NCBI RefSeq assembly: GCF_031877795.1 | Contig: NC_133948.1 | Location: 14,648,948 to 14,712,947 of the forward strand | DNA length: 64,000 nucleotides | Direction of reading: 5' to 3' | Source of the DNA: Strix aluco | Lineage: Eukaryota; Chordata; Aves; Strigiformes; Strigidae | Part shown: piece after piece, positions 1 to 11,820 of the stretch | How the letters are laid out: the number at the start of each line of letters is the position of its first letter | Position numbering within the stretch: position 1 is the first letter of the stretch | Made by a program: the position numbers and the translations under genes | The notes under the pieces: model-generated | What the model was told of the DNA's origin: nothing | Databases searched by the model: none | Seen by the model: only the letters and a program-made list of their open reading frames with translations

Positions 1-3000
1 GTGGTATCACAGGGCTCATCAGCAGAGTTGCTATAGTTAGATCCACAGCTCAGTCCTTGTGCTAATGAAGTGTTTGATAACAGTAGTAGTGAACTGTCAG
101 CTTTTACAGTAACTGACCCTATGGAGGAAGCAGGGGAAGCAGCGTACTTCTTACTTTTTAGTCAGGCTTAACTCCAGCCTGTTGCAAGGGCTTGAGAGCA
201 CAGCAGAGCTTCTTTTCTGGTATCTGACTCGCCCCTAACCAGGAGCTGCAATTGCAGGTAATATCCTACTTAATCTTGGCAGTCCAGCAAGGTAGATAGG
301 CTTGCTCTGGAGGGCTGGCTCCTGCACAGTCCAGTCGTGCACTGGGGCTGGCTCACAGGCTCACCAAAACCAGCTTTTGCTGATCTTAGAGAGCTGTTCA
401 GTCTCTATAGAGCATATTCAAGAGAAGATTCCCAGATTTACATGGGTTTTTATGAAATAGGAAAAGCCACTTCACAGAGGCAGGCCTTGCCTTATTTTAA
501 GTTGTTGTTCCAAGTCATGCACAGGAGAAATAATTGTATTTGTGCTTAATATGACACACAGTTCTTCCTAATCTTGATGAGAAATAGCTGAAATACCTTA
601 GCTGAAGTTTTCAAATAAAATACAGCTTGAGACAAAGATTTGGCTTTGAAAACTTCAACCTAGATAGCCAAGATATAATAAAGCTAGAAAGCAGAAGACA
701 GAATGATATATCGAGTGCTCTTACAAGTGATGAGTGCTGTCTGCAATAAGTTACTGCTATCAGAAGGCCAAATTTTGCTGCTGAAATTATAGGGAACAGC
801 GCTTGTTTTCTAAGGGTTTTCTGGCTCAGAAGGAAGACCCCACTTCTGCTTCAGCCCTTTGTAGAATTACTTCTGATTTTCTAGGCACTTTTCCTAGTTC
901 AAAAAAAGGCTGGTATGTTGGGCTGAGAAGCCTGACAAGATTTAACATTTCTGTAAGCATTTACTGTAGCTCTAGTTCTCTTCTGAATGATGTTCAGCTA
1001 GCTGTCCTTGTATTGCTTCCCTCCTTCTAGCCGTAATCACTCTAAGCTTATTAACAGGCCTCTCTTAAATGGTCAAGTGGGTGGTATTAATGGGCTGGAT
1101 GGAGAGATGCATCCATTTAAAACTTAACTTCACTCTTGTGAGGGTGTTGACAAGTATCTAGCTGCTTAGAAATCCCAATACCCTGCAGTTACCACTGAAA
1201 ACTGGAGGTTTGCATTAGGTAAAGGAATTATGAAAGCTTTGTAAAGGGTGGAGATTGTGGTTAAAAAATTGAAATTTGTCACTTGCTGCATGTTCATTTT
1301 AGAGCCACACTCTGCCACTTCCAATTCCGCATCCTGTCTGGACCCATCTTGCCTTACATCTTGCTGTGGGCTCTAGTGTTCTAGTGCCTCAAAAGCTTCT
1401 TGTAGAATTTCAGCTCTGATGCCCCAAATGCTGGATCCAGAAGTTCCATCTGATGCAATGAGAAAGTAAGCAGTGACCTGTCCCAGCCCAGCCTGCTAGG
1501 GAGGCAAGGCTAAATAAAAGAAGATGAGTGTGAGCCTGGTGGGAGGAACAAGTCAGAGAAAGCAAACAGTTTGCTGCCTTTAGCTTGCTGGTAGCTTTCA
1601 TCAGAGCTGGCTGAGGAGGGGGAGGCGGAGAACCGCCTGTGTGAAGGGAAGGAAGTGACAGCGTAGTCATTAACAGACTGTGACCCTCTGTCACAGGGGC
1701 TCCTGAAATAAACGATGATTGTATTGAAGCATGAGGCTGGATAGAGACCTCTGTGCTAATTTAATAAATTGCTTGCATTTAGGACCCCAGATTGTTGCTG
1801 TTACATTTTTGCTATGTGATGCCACCTGGGATTAACAAGGAGGAGGGGATGGGGGGAGAGGAAGAAAGCAGCCCAGGTCCGTTAGCAACCGCTGGTGTGA
1901 CCTCACTCCTTGTCCCAGGGGGCATATGAGATCATGAGAATGCCAGAGCTCTCTGAAGGATTCGATTTGTTCGGTACAGCAGGATGGCCTGCCGAGTGAT
2001 CTCATCTCTGAGACCCTAGGGAAGGGCGCGAGCTGCTGCTAGCCTCGTGGACTGCAGAGAACTTAATCCCCACTCCAAATCTCACCAATTAACGATTGAC
2101 CTGTGACGACATCACTGATGACAAAGCTAACTGGGACAACACAGCAAAATTCCAGGGGAATTTCCCCTTCTCCATGATCTTATCAAACAAAATAATTTTG
2201 ACATGTCAAAACAAAATCTTTCAGTCCAGATAATGTCACTGCAGATTAAGCATAGTTCTGGGCTCACAGCTTGCCCTGACCTAGTGCCCTGTGACCAGTT
2301 CTCCCTTTTAAACTGTGTGGGACAGAACATAAACAGGTCCTCGTTAAGACTGGGGGGCCCTAAATTAGATAGCCTTATTTAGCCAGCTTCAGGTGCTTTA
2401 AAATAGAAATTATGTGGTAAGAAAAATCTGTTTCAGTTGTTGCACCTCATGGTTGTAGTAAACCAGGAGGGAGTTTATGTTACCTTGCAGGTGTCCTTCG
2501 AGGAAGGAAAGCTTTCTAATTGGAGTAAACACCAGAATGGCAAGGACAGCTTTGATGAAGGTTTACAAAGGATGTTGCCAATTCTTTGTATCTCTTTTGA
2601 GAGAGAAATATTTCAACCAGCATGCTTCCCCCCTCCCCGCCTTTTCTGCCTTAAGGTCCTCAGGAAAGTTTGGTATCTTTGAGTTTAAAAATGCCTTGAG
2701 GGTTTTCTTTTTCAGCGCCAGCCTTTTTATCTGTTCACTGTACAAGAGCCAACACACCTGAGTGGAAGGGGAAGGATGCTGGCAAATAGATAATTAATTT
2801 GACTCTCTAGAATTATGTAGAAAGTTGTCAAAAAGCCCAATATCACCTTACATTTAATCCCTGTACCTTCAGAAGGGGTATAAAATCAAAGAGGCCTACC
2901 TTGCATTCCTTTTCTCATTAGTAATAGTATCTACAGTTTACATCATATTAGTCCCTGTAAGTCAACCTCTGCTGCTAGTGTTCTGTGGCATTGTCCAGAT

Positions 3001-3305
3001 ATGCAGTAAGGTGTATATCCGTATCCTGCTCCAAAAGTTCAAGATTCAAAAGTGTAGAATAGCTGGATAAGTGACAGAGCGAGAGGAACGCTTGAAACAA
3101 TGAAGTGATGGTTATCCTTTCTAGGCACCGAGTTAAATGGCTGCAAAGAAAGCTGCAGCTCAGGAATACGGTCTTTGCACCATTTAACAGTCCATAGATG
3201 GACAGTGAACACAAGTCTTGTAAGCTTCAAGCCCTGCACCTGTTAAGTGCTCTTATTTTGACTTCCTGCTGGTAATCATGTATCACTTGTTTGGTTGTTT
3301 TACAG
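1..3305 (+). other. RNFT2: RNFT2 intron (3' part), no exon seen
   Basis: I read this stretch for the upstream RNFT2 exon that should encode the preceding membrane segment and found no candidate, so it is treated as intron. It ends with the acceptor tttacag just before the exon at 3306. A block near 2090-2125 combines several CRE-like half sites. The open frames here are short and resemble no family I know. Confidence 0.75.
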
Positions 3306-3455
3306 GGAAAGTTTTATCTGGTTATTGAGGAGCTGAGCCAGCTGTTTCGCTCCCTTGTCCCCATCCAACTATGGTATAAATACATCATGGGAGATGATCC
3401 ATCCAGCAGCTACTTCCTAGGTGGGATCCTGATCATCCTGTATAGCCTCTGCAAG
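3306..3455 (+). CDS. RNFT2: RNFT2 coding exon, pre-RING membrane segment
   Basis: This exon encodes 50 residues in phase 0, from GKFYLVIEELSQLF to ILIILYSLCK. The last part (YFLGGILIILYSL) is a hydrophobic membrane-spanning stretch and agrees with the multi-pass nature of RNFT proteins. The acceptor is tttacag. The donor is unusual: the exon must end at the AAG codon to keep phase with the next exon (SFDICGRVG), and the intron then begins GCGAGT, not GT. The only GT nearby, 4 bases downstream, would shift the frame. Without splicing the frame stays open for 63 more codons, to a stop at 3645-3647. Confidence 0.9.
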
Positions 3456-6400
3456 GCGAGTACCACCTCATTAATAACCTCTATGGGAGCTGTAGCAAGA
3501 GCAGAGAAAGAAGCACACCTGAAGGGAACAAATATACCTTTTGATCGTTGCTATCGCTACCCAGGAAGGGAAGCTGCAGCAGCTGGGGGCACCATGTGCT
3601 TTCGTTGCCAAAAGCATTTTGCTTCACCAGTATGTGGGCGTTGGTGAGCTAGAGGAAGATCTGTGACTGCTCATGTAGTGTTGCATCAGGCTTATGAAGT
3701 CATTGCTGCTTTCTAATATCTTTCTATAAAGGCTAGAGGAGAAAGGGAGTGGAGTCTTGGGGGACCAGAACTGGAAGAGATGTTAGCTGTCTCTAGGCTT
3801 CTAGATGCAATGCTGAAAGGAAGGTTGCAGACAGTTAAATGTTTCTCTCTAAGCCTTCCTCCGTCTTTCAAGGCAGGGTAGGTACTCTGTCACTCACAGT
3901 ACTGAATGCAGCAGGGAGAGAGAGGGTCATCTGAGTCCTGCCTAGGTAAAACAGGTAGTTCTGGCCCCATTCTAGGTCCTGGTCTAGCTGATACAACTCC
4001 AGGATCTCAGTGATGGACAGGACTAATTAATGTTTCATCAAAAATAAGAATGGTAAGAGCTCAAAGTCTGCCTGTACAATTGTAAATGGATAGGTATGAC
4101 TTATTTAGAAGAGTCCCAAGTCTGAGGTCTAGAAATAGTTGTATTTCTAATTGCATGTTGAACCCTGCCTAGGGGCAGAGCCCTGGCTGAAGCAAACAAT
4201 GATATACCTGTGTTATCCAACCCTCTGAGAAAGGCCAAATGAGTCAAGCTTGCTGCAGCCCTGATACTTGTCTCTGCCTAGGAGAAAGGGGCTATGGCTT
4301 TGCAAAAGCAGACTGAAGAACAGAGAAGAAAGAATATATCCAAGCTGAAAACAACTCAAAGGGGCTAATGGATTGCTGAGCAATATTAAATCATGCTATA
4401 GCTCTATGTGAGATGTGGCTGCAGTTGCACCTATATGCTGTGTAGGAATGGGGCAATGCAACCCCTGCTGCCGAGGAATGTACAGTTTTTGTAAGCACGA
4501 CAGGCAGAGGAGGTCGTGGGAAGTGAAGTGACTTGATCACAGCAGGTTTGTGATCAAGCCAGAAACAGAGCAACCAGTGCCAGAATAGAAGGCACATGAG
4601 ACCGGTGTCATTCCCTGAACAGCCATCCATTCTCTCAGCTGTGTGTTTCCTTCTCTTCACTCCGTGCTGTGGGAGAGGATTGTTGCCCCTTTCAGAGGTG
4701 TCATTGCCTGGATCTGTTGTAGACAGCAGTGTCCAAGCCTTCCACACCCTTCTGACTTAGCAGGTATGCAGATCACAATTACAGGGACACATTTCAAGTG
4801 ATCTTTCTGGTGTCCCTTCTTGCAAAAGTTACTCAACACCTGGAAAAGGGATGCTTGCCTGCAGCTCTACATGCCATTTCTTACATCTGGAGAAGTCCTC
4901 ATAGCGTGAAGAAGCAGTGGGGGCCATCTGCTCCTTGAATGAAGGGGAACCAAGCACAAAAACACAACTGGCAGGGCAAGGGTGTCACCAGCCAGGGCCC
5001 AGCCCTTGCAGCACCCAGACAAGGCAAGCAGGGCAGGTCTGGAGGTGATAGCCAGGTTCAAAGAGTCCAGATCTTCAGGTGGGGATGCAGGTCCAAGACA
5101 AAGCCAGAACATCAATCCACAGAACAGGATCAGGTCTGGTGAAGGCAGCCAGGGTCAGACACAGCCCAGAAATTGCAGGGCACAGCCATAGTGATGAGAC
5201 AGGCTCAAAGTGAGGGTGGGAACTCACTCCATGCGCTGGGGTGTGCAGATCAGTGGGGTCTGTAATGAGGCACTGGAAACCAGTACTTGCATAGCACAGC
5301 TCAGACATGAACTGAGGTCTCCAGAGCTGAGCTTAAATAGAGCTCCTGGGCCATGGGCAGGGACTGTGGGTGGAGACCCCAGCTGAGGCTCCTCGGGACC
5401 ATGAAGGCCTATTCATACACTCAGGGCCCTGACACATAGGTGCAGGCAGTTCTTTATGGGTTACCTTGATGTTTCTGTACAATGAAGCCTTTATAGGTAG
5501 TGTTGTCATGATCTCGATTGGAAAAGCAACCTAATTTTGAAAAGTTCTGGTGACCTGTTATTTAGAAGGTCCATGAGGAGAGGACAGCTTCTTTACCAGC
5601 CTTGACTATAACTTAGGACCAGGACTGTGGGGCACACTTTTGTGAGTCCTTGGCTACAGCCTGTGCCTTTGATGTGCATGTTTCTTCCTTTAATTCATCC
5701 AGTTCATCAGAGATTTAAATGGAGGGATAGGCCAGCTGAAGGGTGATAGGTCCAGGAACATGTCCCAGGTCATTGTATGGCAACTACTTAGTACCATGGA
5801 TGTGTCCAGGTTAGGATTAGACCTCTGCACTCCAGAGACTTTTCATGGAAGCATAAGAAAAGTGGGAGCAAACTCTTCCAATACAGATCATGAAATACTA
5901 GGTACATGCATCCCATTTACAATCACAAGAGTTGCAGGTCTAATTCCTTGCCTGAGACACTGAAAATATACCCAAAGGAGTCCACATTAGCAAAGCCACA
6001 AACCACATTAGAAAAACCACAGAAGCCAATTTGGCACTCAGACCTTCTGTGCTCCTGGCAAAAATCCAGGGCTCAGCTAGGGCTGCATCCCCTTCCCTAC
6101 ACAAAGGGCAGGCTCGACTTTCAGAAGGTTGTATGTAGTGCAGCTGATGGGAGCTGTCTTGGTCTCTGTCTGGACTGTGTAAACATGAACCTCTTGTTTT
6201 GGTGAAAAAATCCCAGATGTTCATCAGTAAGGGCATCCAGGTCTTTATTTTTCCCCTGTCCTGAACAGAAGCATTCACTGTCTGTGAGCCCAATTGTTGC
6301 AATCATATTGCTGGAGAGACGACTGATGCAACATAGACTTCAGTGCATGAGTGATAAGTGGATGTTAAACTACTAAAACATGCATCTTTTGGGGGTACAG

Positions 6401-8129
6401 AAAGACGCAGAGGAAAAAAAATTGGAGGGGGGAAATGGATTGGGAGAAGAGGAGACATCCGAGCCAGAGCAAAGGCATTAGAAATCATGCTATAGGCAAA
6501 GCAACCAGCAAAAGCTGTGAATTGGACTGTGGAAAAGAGCTGATCACTATCCTTGTTAGAAGATTAAAAAGTCTGTAGTAGTCGGCAGCTTCAAGTGCTA
6601 GTTGCTGACTGGAAGCATTACTGGAAGGACCCTGGGAGCCTTTTTACGTGCTGACTGGAAGCATTACTGGTGCCTTCATTTGATTCCACCTCTACTGCAC
6701 GATGATCTCATTGGCATTCCCTGCAGTGAGCCCACTTAATCATGCTAACCAAAAAAAAATAGAAAGCCAACTCCAGGCATTCTGGTGCCTTTGTACTGCT
6801 AGTCCGCTACAGCTCTGCGTATTCTGCATCACATCTGCCCCTGCCCTCCTAGCTGCTTCTCACTCAGACAGAGTAAAAATGGGAAGGTCCTGTTATGTCA
6901 TCTGGCCCTTCTCCCAGCTAATGCAGGGCTGTTCTTTGCACAATCATTTCTTCATACCTTGTGTAGTTTACAGTGTCTTTTTCCCTGTGTTCTGCCAGCA
7001 GATAGGGAAGATGAAGCTGGCATACTGGATTAGGTTTTCAAGTTGTTTTCCCTTCTATTAGTAGTACCCTGTCTTCACTTTAAGAACACTGACTGTCTCC
7101 TCTCTTGCTCAGCCCCTTGGTATTTGCAGGCAGTTTATCATCTTTTCCCCCCACTTTTGTACTGCTCAGCCAAGCTGTAAATATTTATGTCTTTTAGTCT
7201 CTTTTCAGAAATCATTTTCTGCAGGCTCATTTTCTGCCCTTCTCTGAACTGCTTTTAGTCTTTAATGAGGAGCCCAGAATGAGCGCTGCTCTCCAGATGC
7301 AGTTACATCATGTTTGCTGGGCAATAGAGGGAGGGGGGAAGAGAAGGACCTGGCGTTGCCCCTGCTGTTGGCCCTCTTTGGGCGTCTGCAAAGTACCAAG
7401 GAACTGGAAACTCGCTCCCTTCCTGATATTTGAAGTTTCTCACTTTTTAGGTGGATGGGAGCAACTCGGCCTCAGTCCTGCTTCTCATTCCTCAGGCCAT
7501 TCTTCTCTTGGTAGCATTTAATCACTGCACTCCGCTAAATCACTCTCCGCAGCAGGACAGGCAATTCCCACTCCTTCTTTCATAATGTCATCTGGGCCCT
7601 GAAGTGTCAAGCAGCATGGCAGAGCTGCACAGCCCTGGAAATCCCCTTTTTCCCCAGAGGCTGAGGAAGGCCGTTTTCTGCCTCTTCCATGTGAAAAGAC
7701 TGCCCTTCCTTCCCTCTTTCTGAAGTGAGCCACAGTGTTTTCTAACCTCCCTTCTGGGCTTCTCAGGTACTCCATTTTCAGGGTGGGAATGGGTCCATTT
7801 TAGCCCTTTCCTACTTAGTGGGGCTGGGCAATTTACCCTAACACAACCCCCTGATGTCTGCTTCTCTTTCTGTCCTGTAAGGACCCTGATTTGCAGTCCA
7901 TTGTTACCAGAGCTTTTTTGGCCACCCTTCTCCACTGTCAATTCACATTTATTACATACTTGATGATCACCATTAAATCTTTTTTGGCACCGTTGATACT
8001 TAGCATCTTTGTTCCCTCCGAGTATCCATTTGGACACACAGTTTCATGATTTTCTGGACTCTACGCACACATGCTCACACACACACACATTTTGTGAAAA
8101 GTATCTAAAATGGAATGTCTTTATTGCAG
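3456..8129 (+). other. RNFT2: RNFT2 intron with GC donor
   Basis: This 4.7 kb intron runs from GCGAGT to ttattgcag. It contains a 22-bp direct repeat (6603-6624 and 6649-6670) and a short CA tract near 8076-8089. No coding exon, RNA gene or clear transposon was recognised. Open frames such as 4391-4747 and 5940-6302 on the minus strand show no domain or family resemblance. Confidence 0.8.
6603..6670 (+). repeat. 22-bp perfect direct repeat
   Basis: The 22-mer that begins tgctgactggaagc occurs at 6603-6624 and again at 6649-6670 with no mismatch, a 46-bp period, and 24 bp of unrelated sequence between the copies. It looks like a local duplication inside the RNFT2 intron. Confidence 0.9.
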
Positions 8130-8195
8130 TCTTTTGACATCTGTGGTCGTGTGGGAAGCGTCCGGAAGGCACTGAAGGTCCTTTGCACCCCACAG
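8130..8195 (+). CDS. RNFT2: RNFT2 coding exon, linker to RING
   Basis: This is a 66-base exon of 22 codons in phase 0, reading SFDICGRVGSVRKALKVLCT and PQ. It is bounded by the acceptor ttattgcag and the consensus donor gtaagt. It encodes the short basic segment that links the last membrane helix to the cytosolic RING in the RNFT family. The SFDICGRVG sequence is characteristic of RNFT2; as I recall, RNFT1 has a different segment here. Confidence 0.92.
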
Positions 8196-9238
8196 GTAAG
8201 TAGTCAAATGTATTAGAGCAGTTTCATAGGTGAAACCTTGTTACTGTTGAATGATGGAGTTCAGAATTGCTCAGTGTATCAGGTTCATAGAATAAAATAA
8301 TTTGTTGCCCCATGACTGGATAAGCTGGTATCTCTTGTCAGGGATGTTAGGAACCTTTTGTGCTGTCTGCTCTGTCCCAGCTGTGGTAAGAAATTGTTAC
8401 TACTCTGGCCTGTTTTGTCTGATTGGAAGCCCTGTGTCATATGGATTAATCCACTGAGGCCAAAACTGCAAGAAGGTGACAAAACTTTGTAGTGCAGAGT
8501 GTGAGAAAGACTTTAAATAGAAGTATGTAGTGCTTGATGTGCAGTGACATTAAGAGATCCTACAGTGCACAGAAATTATCCCAGGCATTGCATTATACAT
8601 ATGATATTTAGATCTGTTGCACTGAAATACTGTGACTTATATTTTAAAATGGTAAAATCAGACTGTAGAGGAAAGGAACATAATATCATAGAAGTTTGTT
8701 AGAGCTTGCCTTGCTTATTCTGTGTGCTTGGGCTGGTTGTTTTTCCTCAGCGCGTTTCCATTTCCCCTATCACTGTTACAATGGGAGAAGCAACATTTAC
8801 CTTCCACATATTTAAAAAGAAAAGTGGGAAGCCTGTGGGTGCTGCTGCTGTTATTCTTTCTTCTATTGTCTAACTTGCTAATAATGATACCTCCCACTAT
8901 CTAAACACCTCTGCAAATGATGCTGAATTAATCCTTTCAGCTCCCTGTTGAGCTCATTAAATTTCATTATCATTGCTCCACAAGTGGAGGCACTAAAAGA
9001 TGGAGTCAGCTCGAGGGGAAAACAAAACAGAGAGCACAGAGCTCCAGACTCCCTCTGTTCTGTGTGCTGGTGCCCAAATCTCCCTTCCCCATACACAGTG
9101 ACATAACACCAGTGTCCTTCCCAGGTCATGCAGGGAATCTGGCTGTGAAAAACAGTGTCTTATGTATATGCTTAGCCACAAACCAGATGATCTTCAAACC
9201 CTTTGACGTTGGGATTTTTTTCCACCTCTCTCTAACAG
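8196..9238 (+). other. RNFT2: RNFT2 intron
   Basis: A 1.0 kb GT-AG intron (gtaagt to ctaacag). The stretch around 8870-8990 is AT-rich with several TAAT-type homeodomain motifs and might be a conserved non-coding element, but I cannot test conservation. Nothing else was recognised. Confidence 0.85.
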
Positions 9239-9340
9239 ACCTATGGAGTTCGTGCTACCAGCCAGCAGTGCAGTGAGGCAGGTGACATCTGTGCCATTTG
9301 CCAAGCAGAATTCAGGGAACCTTTGATCCTTATGTGCCAG
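9239..9340 (+). CDS. RNFT2: RNFT2 coding exon, first half of RING
   Basis: This exon gives 34 codons in phase 0, starting TYGVRATSQQC and ending LILMCQ. It carries the first zinc-binding residues of the RING: the CAIC pair, then the third cysteine 11 residues later in LMCQ. The acceptor is ctaacag and the donor gtaaga. The intron falls between the third cysteine and the metal-binding histidine, so neither exon alone makes a RING. Confidence 0.95.
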
Positions 9341-11054
9341 GTAAGACCCCAAGCTTCCCACGTCAGGTTCCTCCGTTGGCATTCATTTGGTTAACTTCTG
9401 CAGCTGGGGAGGGACATGGTTAGCCTAAGTACTTCTGAAATCATGTGCTGGGTCTTGATCTAGGTCCTAGTGAATATTTATTGCCCTCTTTCAGATAGCC
9501 ACTGATTCGTGGTAGCTGAGCCACTCTTTAGGGGCTGATCATAGCTACTGAGGTGGAAAAGACCAGCCTCGTAGTCCAGGGACTGCCATTTGGCAGTCCA
9601 GATCTTGGATCTAGAATGCAAGACATTTTTATCTGACCCTTGGGGAGACTGGCTAGTCAACAGGCCAACCGAATGGCGAGCAAGTGCTGTGAGGGGGCAG
9701 CGATCCAGAATGAGCCTGATAGGGTGCTGCAAGGCTGGCAGCACCGTGTAATCACGGTCCGGCCCCTGAACACCTGGCCAGGAGTAAAAGTAGTTCTGCA
9801 TAGCAAAGTTGGTCACCACTGCCAGTAACGGGGAATTGTCCTGCTTCTCATTTGGTAAACACTGGCAAAACCTAGAGCTTAAGAACAGCATGCTCTGAGT
9901 AATGCAGGAGTCCTAATCTGGTGCGGGTAAAACCCTTTGAACACAGCACGCTGCCATGGGTTCTGTTAATGTCTCAGAGGCCAGCTGAAGGTGTTGCTTC
10001 CTGGCCAGACTGGTGATGCTTCCCCAAGATCTTCTTTTCCGTTGCTTGTAACTCAGTCAAGCTTTGTCTGTTGAGATTGAAATTCTGCCTCCTGGAGGCT
10101 GTCTCTGGCTGATGTGTGGGTGCGTGCAGGAAAACTGTAGGCAGACTGATTCAGCCGTTTCTGGGAATGGAATTGGTGGGATATATGCTCTCTTGTGATA
10201 CCAAAATAAAGCTCAAGAGACTTTTTCTGAAGAGCTTTAACATTCCCGTGCTTTGTCACAGCGTTATCAAACTAAAGCAAGTAGATGCCCTGTGCATCAA
10301 ACGTGCCTCTTACTATTCCTGTGAACGTTGTGCAGCTGTTACCAGCTGTAAGCCCCAGAGAAGCTGTCTTGGTATGTGCTTATCAGAGTCCAGATTTTGA
10401 TGAGTAACATTTCTGCTGACTCTGCATGTGTTGAGGAGGTCTTGGCTTCTTACAGCTTCTAATACTCCCTCTTGCCCTGTTCCTGCTCTTCCAGGCTGGG
10501 GTAGATGGGGCTGTGAGCTGGAGAGCCGTCCCTCCTGATCCCTGTACCCAAGGCAGGCTGGAGGGAGAATCCTGTTGTGGCTCAGTGTAGGGGTGAAAGG
10601 AGAAGACCAGGGGTGAAAACTAACATTTATAGAGAAGGGGAAACTGGGACTGCAAAGCTCCTGACTAGGACTGGGTGGTGTGAACGGAAAAAAACAAATG
10701 CAACAGGGAGTCGGGGGAAGAGTCAGGGTTGTTTGGGCTAAGTAAAGACTTGTAAAATAACCAGGGAATTGAGGATGGAAACAGGGTAGAGAAAACCCTC
10801 TCAGTGTCCTAGACCTTTTTAATGTTTCTCTCTATTGCTATATTAAGAAACAGAGTAATATATCATTAGCTTTGGCAAACTGATGTTAACGCTGGGATTT
10901 ATTTTTCATATCACGTGAGCACTGCTAATCAGCTGCACTGCCCACCTGAACTTGAGTCGTTCCTTGCTCCCGTCGCTGTCCTGTTGAGTGTGCACACTTA
11001 GTGACGAGACTGGGCCTCTGCCCTCACCATGATGATCCCCTTTTGTCTCCACAG
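9341..11054 (+). other. RNFT2: RNFT2 last intron
   Basis: A 1.7 kb GT-AG intron from gtaaga to ctccacag that splits the RING domain. No exon, RNA gene or transposon was recognised. The two overlapping open frames around 9478-9891 are not related to any family I know. Confidence 0.85.
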
Positions 11055-11189
11055 CATGTGTTTTGTGAAGAATGCCTCTGCCTCTGGTTTGACAGGGAGA
11101 AGACCTGTCCTCTGTGTCGTTCTGTCACAGTAGAAACCCTGCGTTGCTGGAAAGATGGCACCACCTCTGCACATTTCCAGGTGTATTAA
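11055..11189 (+). CDS. RNFT2: RNFT2 terminal coding exon, second half of RING and C-terminus
   Basis: The exon encodes 44 residues and a TAA stop at 11187-11189. It supplies the RING histidine (HVFC), the CEEC pair and the final CPLC pair. With the previous exon this gives C-x2-C-x11-C-x-H-x2-C-x2-C-x10-C-x2-C, a complete C3HC4 RING. The tail WKDGTTSAHFQVY is the conserved RNFT C-terminus. All predicted zinc ligands are present, so ligase activity should be intact. Acceptor ctccacag. Confidence 0.96.
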   Translation, partial: HVFCEECLCLWFDREKTCPLCRSVTVETLRCWKDGTTSAHFQVY

Positions 11190-11820
11190 AACAAATACAT
11201 ACCGACAGATGGAGTAACGTGTGCGGAGAGCAGAAGAAGCTGGAAAACCCTGGGATCCCATATCCCTGTTTAGTTGCCTGTGGATTTTTTGTCTTAGTCT
11301 TTCTTCCAGCTCTGTTTCTCCAGGAGCCAAAAGAACAATTGTTACTCGCCAGAAACTTTGTCTTCAAAGGCAAGGAAGATGTGTTTTATGTTATGGCAGA
11401 CCCCATGGCTAAGCTACAGCCAAGATTTTTTCTTGAACTTACATGGTTATAAACTGCCTGGGATGTTTCCTTTTTTTCTGTCCTTTTAGTATAACTAAAT
11501 ATTGTGTGTATCAGGCAAGCATACTGTGAATTGCATGTGTATAACCTGGTGTACTGGAAAAAAGCTGTCCTCCTCTGGCTCAGACCACTGGTGAGATCTT
11601 CCACATTAAATGGCACTAGTTTCCCTGAATCTGTAACTTCACAGCATTGCAGTGTTGCTGTTATATTACCTTTGAGAACTCCAAAACAGTGCTTCAGAAC
11701 CTCATGCCCAAAGTTTATTTGGGGTTGGAGAAACATAATTTCCCAGCATCCGTGTTTTTGCAAGTGATTCCACAAATCGAGCGTGTTGTCATCTTAATAA
11801 AATCTCAAGGAACTCAGGAA
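11190..11820 (+). other. RNFT2: RNFT2 3' UTR (proximal)
   Basis: The 3' untranslated region follows the TAA stop. A canonical AATAAA at 11796-11801 is the first strong cleavage signal and would give a 3' UTR of about 0.63 kb. Longer forms using downstream signals cannot be excluded. Confidence 0.6.
11796..11801 (+). terminator. RNFT2: Poly(A) signal AATAAA, RNFT2
   Basis: Canonical hexamer about 600 bases after the RNFT2 stop codon. It is followed by ordinary unique sequence with no recognisable further exon. Confidence 0.6.

Larger units (their letters stand above)
1..11820 (+). other. RNFT2: RNFT2 gene, 3' portion (last four coding exons)
   Basis: Four exons join in phase 0 to give 150 residues that I recognise as the C-terminal third of RNFT2 (TMEM118), a RING-finger membrane protein of about 440 residues in mammals. 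RNFT2 is an E3 ubiquitin ligase, and published work links it to turnover of the IL-3 receptor alpha chain. The upstream transmembrane exons are absent, so the gene begins before the window. RNFT1 was considered, but the segment reading GKFYLVIEELSQLF and the tail ending TSAHFQVY fit RNFT2 better. The neighbours HRK and FBXW8 match the human 12q24 order, which supports the orthology. Transcription runs towards HRK, so the two genes are convergent. Confidence 0.9.

Noticed and set aside
3456-3464. GT donor four bases downstream of the RNFT2 exon end
   Set aside because: Using it would add four bases and shift the frame into the next exon, destroying the RING.
3306-11189. RNFT1 as the identity of the first gene
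   Set aside because: The pre-RING segment SFDICGRVG, the TYGVRATSQQC start and the neighbours HRK and FBXW8 fit RNFT2.
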